DNA of 64,000 bases, taken from NCBI RefSeq assembly GCF_004366595.1, contig NZ_SORE01000017.1:1-64000 (forward strand), in the 5' to 3' direction. Made by a program: the position numbers and the translations under genes. Of this stretch, positions 63,010 through 64,000 are shown piece after piece. Below the pieces are notes generated by a model. It worked only from the letters and a program-made list of their open reading frames with translations. It was not told where the DNA came from and made no database searches. Source of the stretch: Paraburkholderia rhizosphaerae (GTDB lineage Bacteria; Pseudomonadota; Gammaproteobacteria; Burkholderiales; Burkholderiaceae). Within the stretch, counting starts at the first letter, position 1; the number at the start of each line of letters is the position of its first letter.

Positions 63010-63234
63010 TTAGAAACGATCTCCTAACCTGATGTAATGTACAACAGCGAATGCGGAGAAGACTAAACCCATAAACAATCCACTAATCACAACAAACGTT
63101 ACGTCCTTTATTCCCCAAGGATCGCTACCACCATAGACTGCAATCGCCATTAAAACGGAAGTCGCCTTAATTGCGGCGAAACACAGCAATGACAGCGTAA
63201 ACGCCAGAATTACTACAAGCAACAGCCTGATCAT
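63010..63234 (-). CDS. Small two-helix membrane protein downstream of Tai4
   Basis: A 74-residue protein with two hydrophobic helices (IRLLLVVILAFTLSLLCFAA and VTFVVISGLFMGLVFSAFAV) joined by a loop with GGSDPWGIKD. No family recognised. It overlaps the end of the small ORF at 63167-63370. Its position at the end of the Tae4-Tai4 strand may indicate an accessory immunity or orphan role, but nothing in the sequence proves this. Confidence 0.45.
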   Translation of the reverse strand: MIRLLLVVILAFTLSLLCFAAIKATSVLMAIAVYGGSDPWGIKDVTFVVISGLFMGLVFSAFAVVHYIRLGDRF

Positions 63235-63370
63235 TTATTTTGCCCAAACTGATTCTTAACTCCATTACTGGCTCGATGCGCCTCGTACCGTCGTACTCGG
63301 TGGGAAATTCGGCTTCTTCGGCGATCCGTGCACATGCGCTGGCCAGTGCCTCAATGCTGTAAGCGCTCAT
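63167..63370 (-). CDS. Small ORF immediately after Tai4, unknown
   Basis: A 67-codon frame starting at ATG 63370, two bases after the Tai4 stop. It begins MSAYSIEALASACARIAEEA and may be translated by coupling. It overlaps the next ORF by 68 bases, which is unusual, so its 3' part may be spurious or shifted. No Shine-Dalgarno sequence. Function unknown. Confidence 0.3.
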   Translation of the reverse strand: MSAYSIEALASACARIAEEAEFPTEYDGTRRIEPVMELRISLGKINDQAVACSNSGVYAVIAVFRRN

Positions 63371-63372
63371 AT

Positions 63373-63834
63373 TCACTTCGGCTTTGCTGGTGGCGGATTG
63401 TCCTGACGGTAAGTCCGCTTGGGATTGATGACCATGCGCTTGGTAAGCACGTCCAATTCCTTGCTGTGGTACATGTCCAGGCACTTCAGGAAGTCGAATC
63501 GGACCCCCTTCATTTCGGATTCGACCAGTGGATTGTGATAGTCGCGTGCCAAATAAACGTCCACTAGAGACTTGATCGCGTCCGGGCTCTTTTCCAAGTC
63601 GTAGTAAGTCCAGTCCCGCAACGCGCTGACACTGCTGCCGGCATCAATGGCCGCATTCTTGTCGTTCGTATAAGCGTTCGCTATGCAGGTTGCCAGAACC
63701 ATGTCCTTGTAATTCTGAGCATAGGTACGTGTTCCGGCCTGAGGAGACGAATGCCGATCGTCTGCTGCACTGCCAACTAGAGGCAAGAGCGTGAGGGCCA
63801 AAGCAGCCAGAATACGGAGCCCAATCTTCTTCAC
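63373..63834 (-). CDS. tai4: T6SS amidase immunity protein Tai4
   Basis: A 153-residue secreted protein (signal peptide LRILAALALTLLPLVGSAA) of the Tai4 family. It neutralises the peptidoglycan amidase Tae4 in the periplasm so that the cell and its kin are not killed by their own type VI effector. Recognised by the conserved run YKDMVLATCIANAYTNDKNA, the SSVSALRDWTYYDLEKSPDA segment and FDFLKCLDMYHSKELDVL. Two conserved Cys (CIANAY and KCLDMY) probably form a disulfide. GTG 63834 overlaps the Tae4 stop (GTGA), so effector and antidote are cotranslated. Confidence 0.88.
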   Translation of the reverse strand: MKKIGLRILAALALTLLPLVGSAADDRHSSPQAGTRTYAQNYKDMVLATCIANAYTNDKNAAIDAGSSVSALRDWTYYDLEKSPDAIKSLVDVYLARDYHNPLVESEMKGVRFDFLKCLDMYHSKELDVLTKRMVINPKRTYRQDNPPPAKPK

Positions 63835-64000
63835 GGCAAACTCCAGAAGTTGGCACGGTCGGTTCGGTAGTTCACGCCGGGCTCGTTGAAATAGCAGTGG
63901 TCATAGCAGTCGCTGCCGTTGAACAACGTTGCATGGCCGCGCGCGTCAGACCAACCCGAAATTTCAAACAGGATCAAGCCTTTCTTTCCGATGAGAGATC
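63831..64000 (-). CDS. tae4: T6SS peptidoglycan amidase Tae4, C-terminal part (cut by window edge)
   Basis: The last 56 residues of Tae4 (NlpC/P60-type effector that cleaves the D-Glu to mDAP bond of target-cell peptidoglycan). The visible part contains the catalytic histidine region SGWSDARGHATLFNGSDCYD and the CYDHC motif, whose Cys pair forms a disulfide around the catalytic Asp in known Tae4. It ends RTDRANFWSLP. The stop is the TGA at 63833-63831. The catalytic Cys and N-terminus lie beyond base 64000. Coupled to Tai4 by overlap. Confidence 0.85.
   Translation of the reverse strand, partial: SLIGKKGLILFEISGWSDARGHATLFNGSDCYDHCYFNEPGVNYRTDRANFWSLP

Noticed and set aside
1..64000. tRNA genes, CRISPR arrays, insertion sequences, integrases
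   Set aside because: I looked for cloverleaf-type sequences with CCA-adjacent T-loops, regular direct repeats and transposase motifs and saw none. A tRNA or small repeat could still be missed by eye.

Overview
The window is GC-rich, densely coded DNA. Its gene content (a MuxABC/MdtABC-type RND pump, NodT-type lipoprotein channels, many AraC and DJ-1/PfpI regulators, CUT2 sugar ABC importers, an aromatic ring-cleavage pathway and a T6SS Tae4/Tai4 pair) suggests a soil or plant-associated Burkholderiaceae, most likely Paraburkholderia or a close relative, on a secondary chromosome. This assignment is inferred from protein character, since no search was possible. I saw no rRNA or tRNA gene, CRISPR array or transposase.

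Layout. 0-1 kb: a small membrane-protein gene and a frameshifted tandem copy, then a 16-base poly-C tract. 1-10.4 kb: a translationally coupled RND efflux operon (adaptor, two pumps, outer-membrane channel). 10.6-22 kb: single genes, namely a methyltransferase, a Bcr/CflA transporter, a rhodanese divergent from a DJ-1/AraC regulator broken by one amber codon, a chemoreceptor, a DJ-1 enzyme divergent from an intact DJ-1/AraC regulator, a homocysteine methyltransferase, an EamA transporter and a SulP transporter.

22-33.2 kb: an Xre/MmyB-type regulator divergent from a ten-gene catabolic cluster. A ribose-type ABC importer is followed by a zinc alcohol dehydrogenase, a beta-hydroxyacid dehydrogenase, a YciI-like protein, hydroxyquinol 1,2-dioxygenase, maleylacetate reductase and a PRISE-type enone reductase. 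It looks like uptake of a polyol- or cyclitol-like compound funnelled through hydroxyquinol and maleylacetate to 3-oxoadipate. I do not recognise this gene combination as a described pathway, and it is the best candidate for a new system here.

33.3-45 kb: Ohr with two palindromic operators; a cyclic-nucleotide-domain/thioredoxin-reductase-like fusion without the CxxC pair; a minus-strand operon of AI-2E exporter, outer-membrane factor, HlyD adaptor and DUF2955 pump, ending in a frameshifted K+ channel; a chemoreceptor, a TPR membrane protein and a TauE exporter. 45-54 kb: a protein of unknown function, an AraC relic, a sorbosone-type dehydrogenase with a DUF2231 partner, a haloacid dehalogenase, a secreted BBE-type flavoprotein, and a DJ-1 protein divergent from a MocR regulator. 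54.3-61.2 kb: a ribitol operon (AraC regulator, CUT2 importer with a one-domain ATPase, ribitol 2-dehydrogenase, D-ribulokinase).

61.2-64 kb: accessory-looking DNA. A lipoprotein gene is followed by a structured leader with mutually exclusive stems, resembling phage C4-type RNAs, ahead of two small unknown genes. The window ends in a minus-strand T6SS module: the C-terminus of the Tae4 amidase, its Tai4 immunity protein and two small downstream ORFs.
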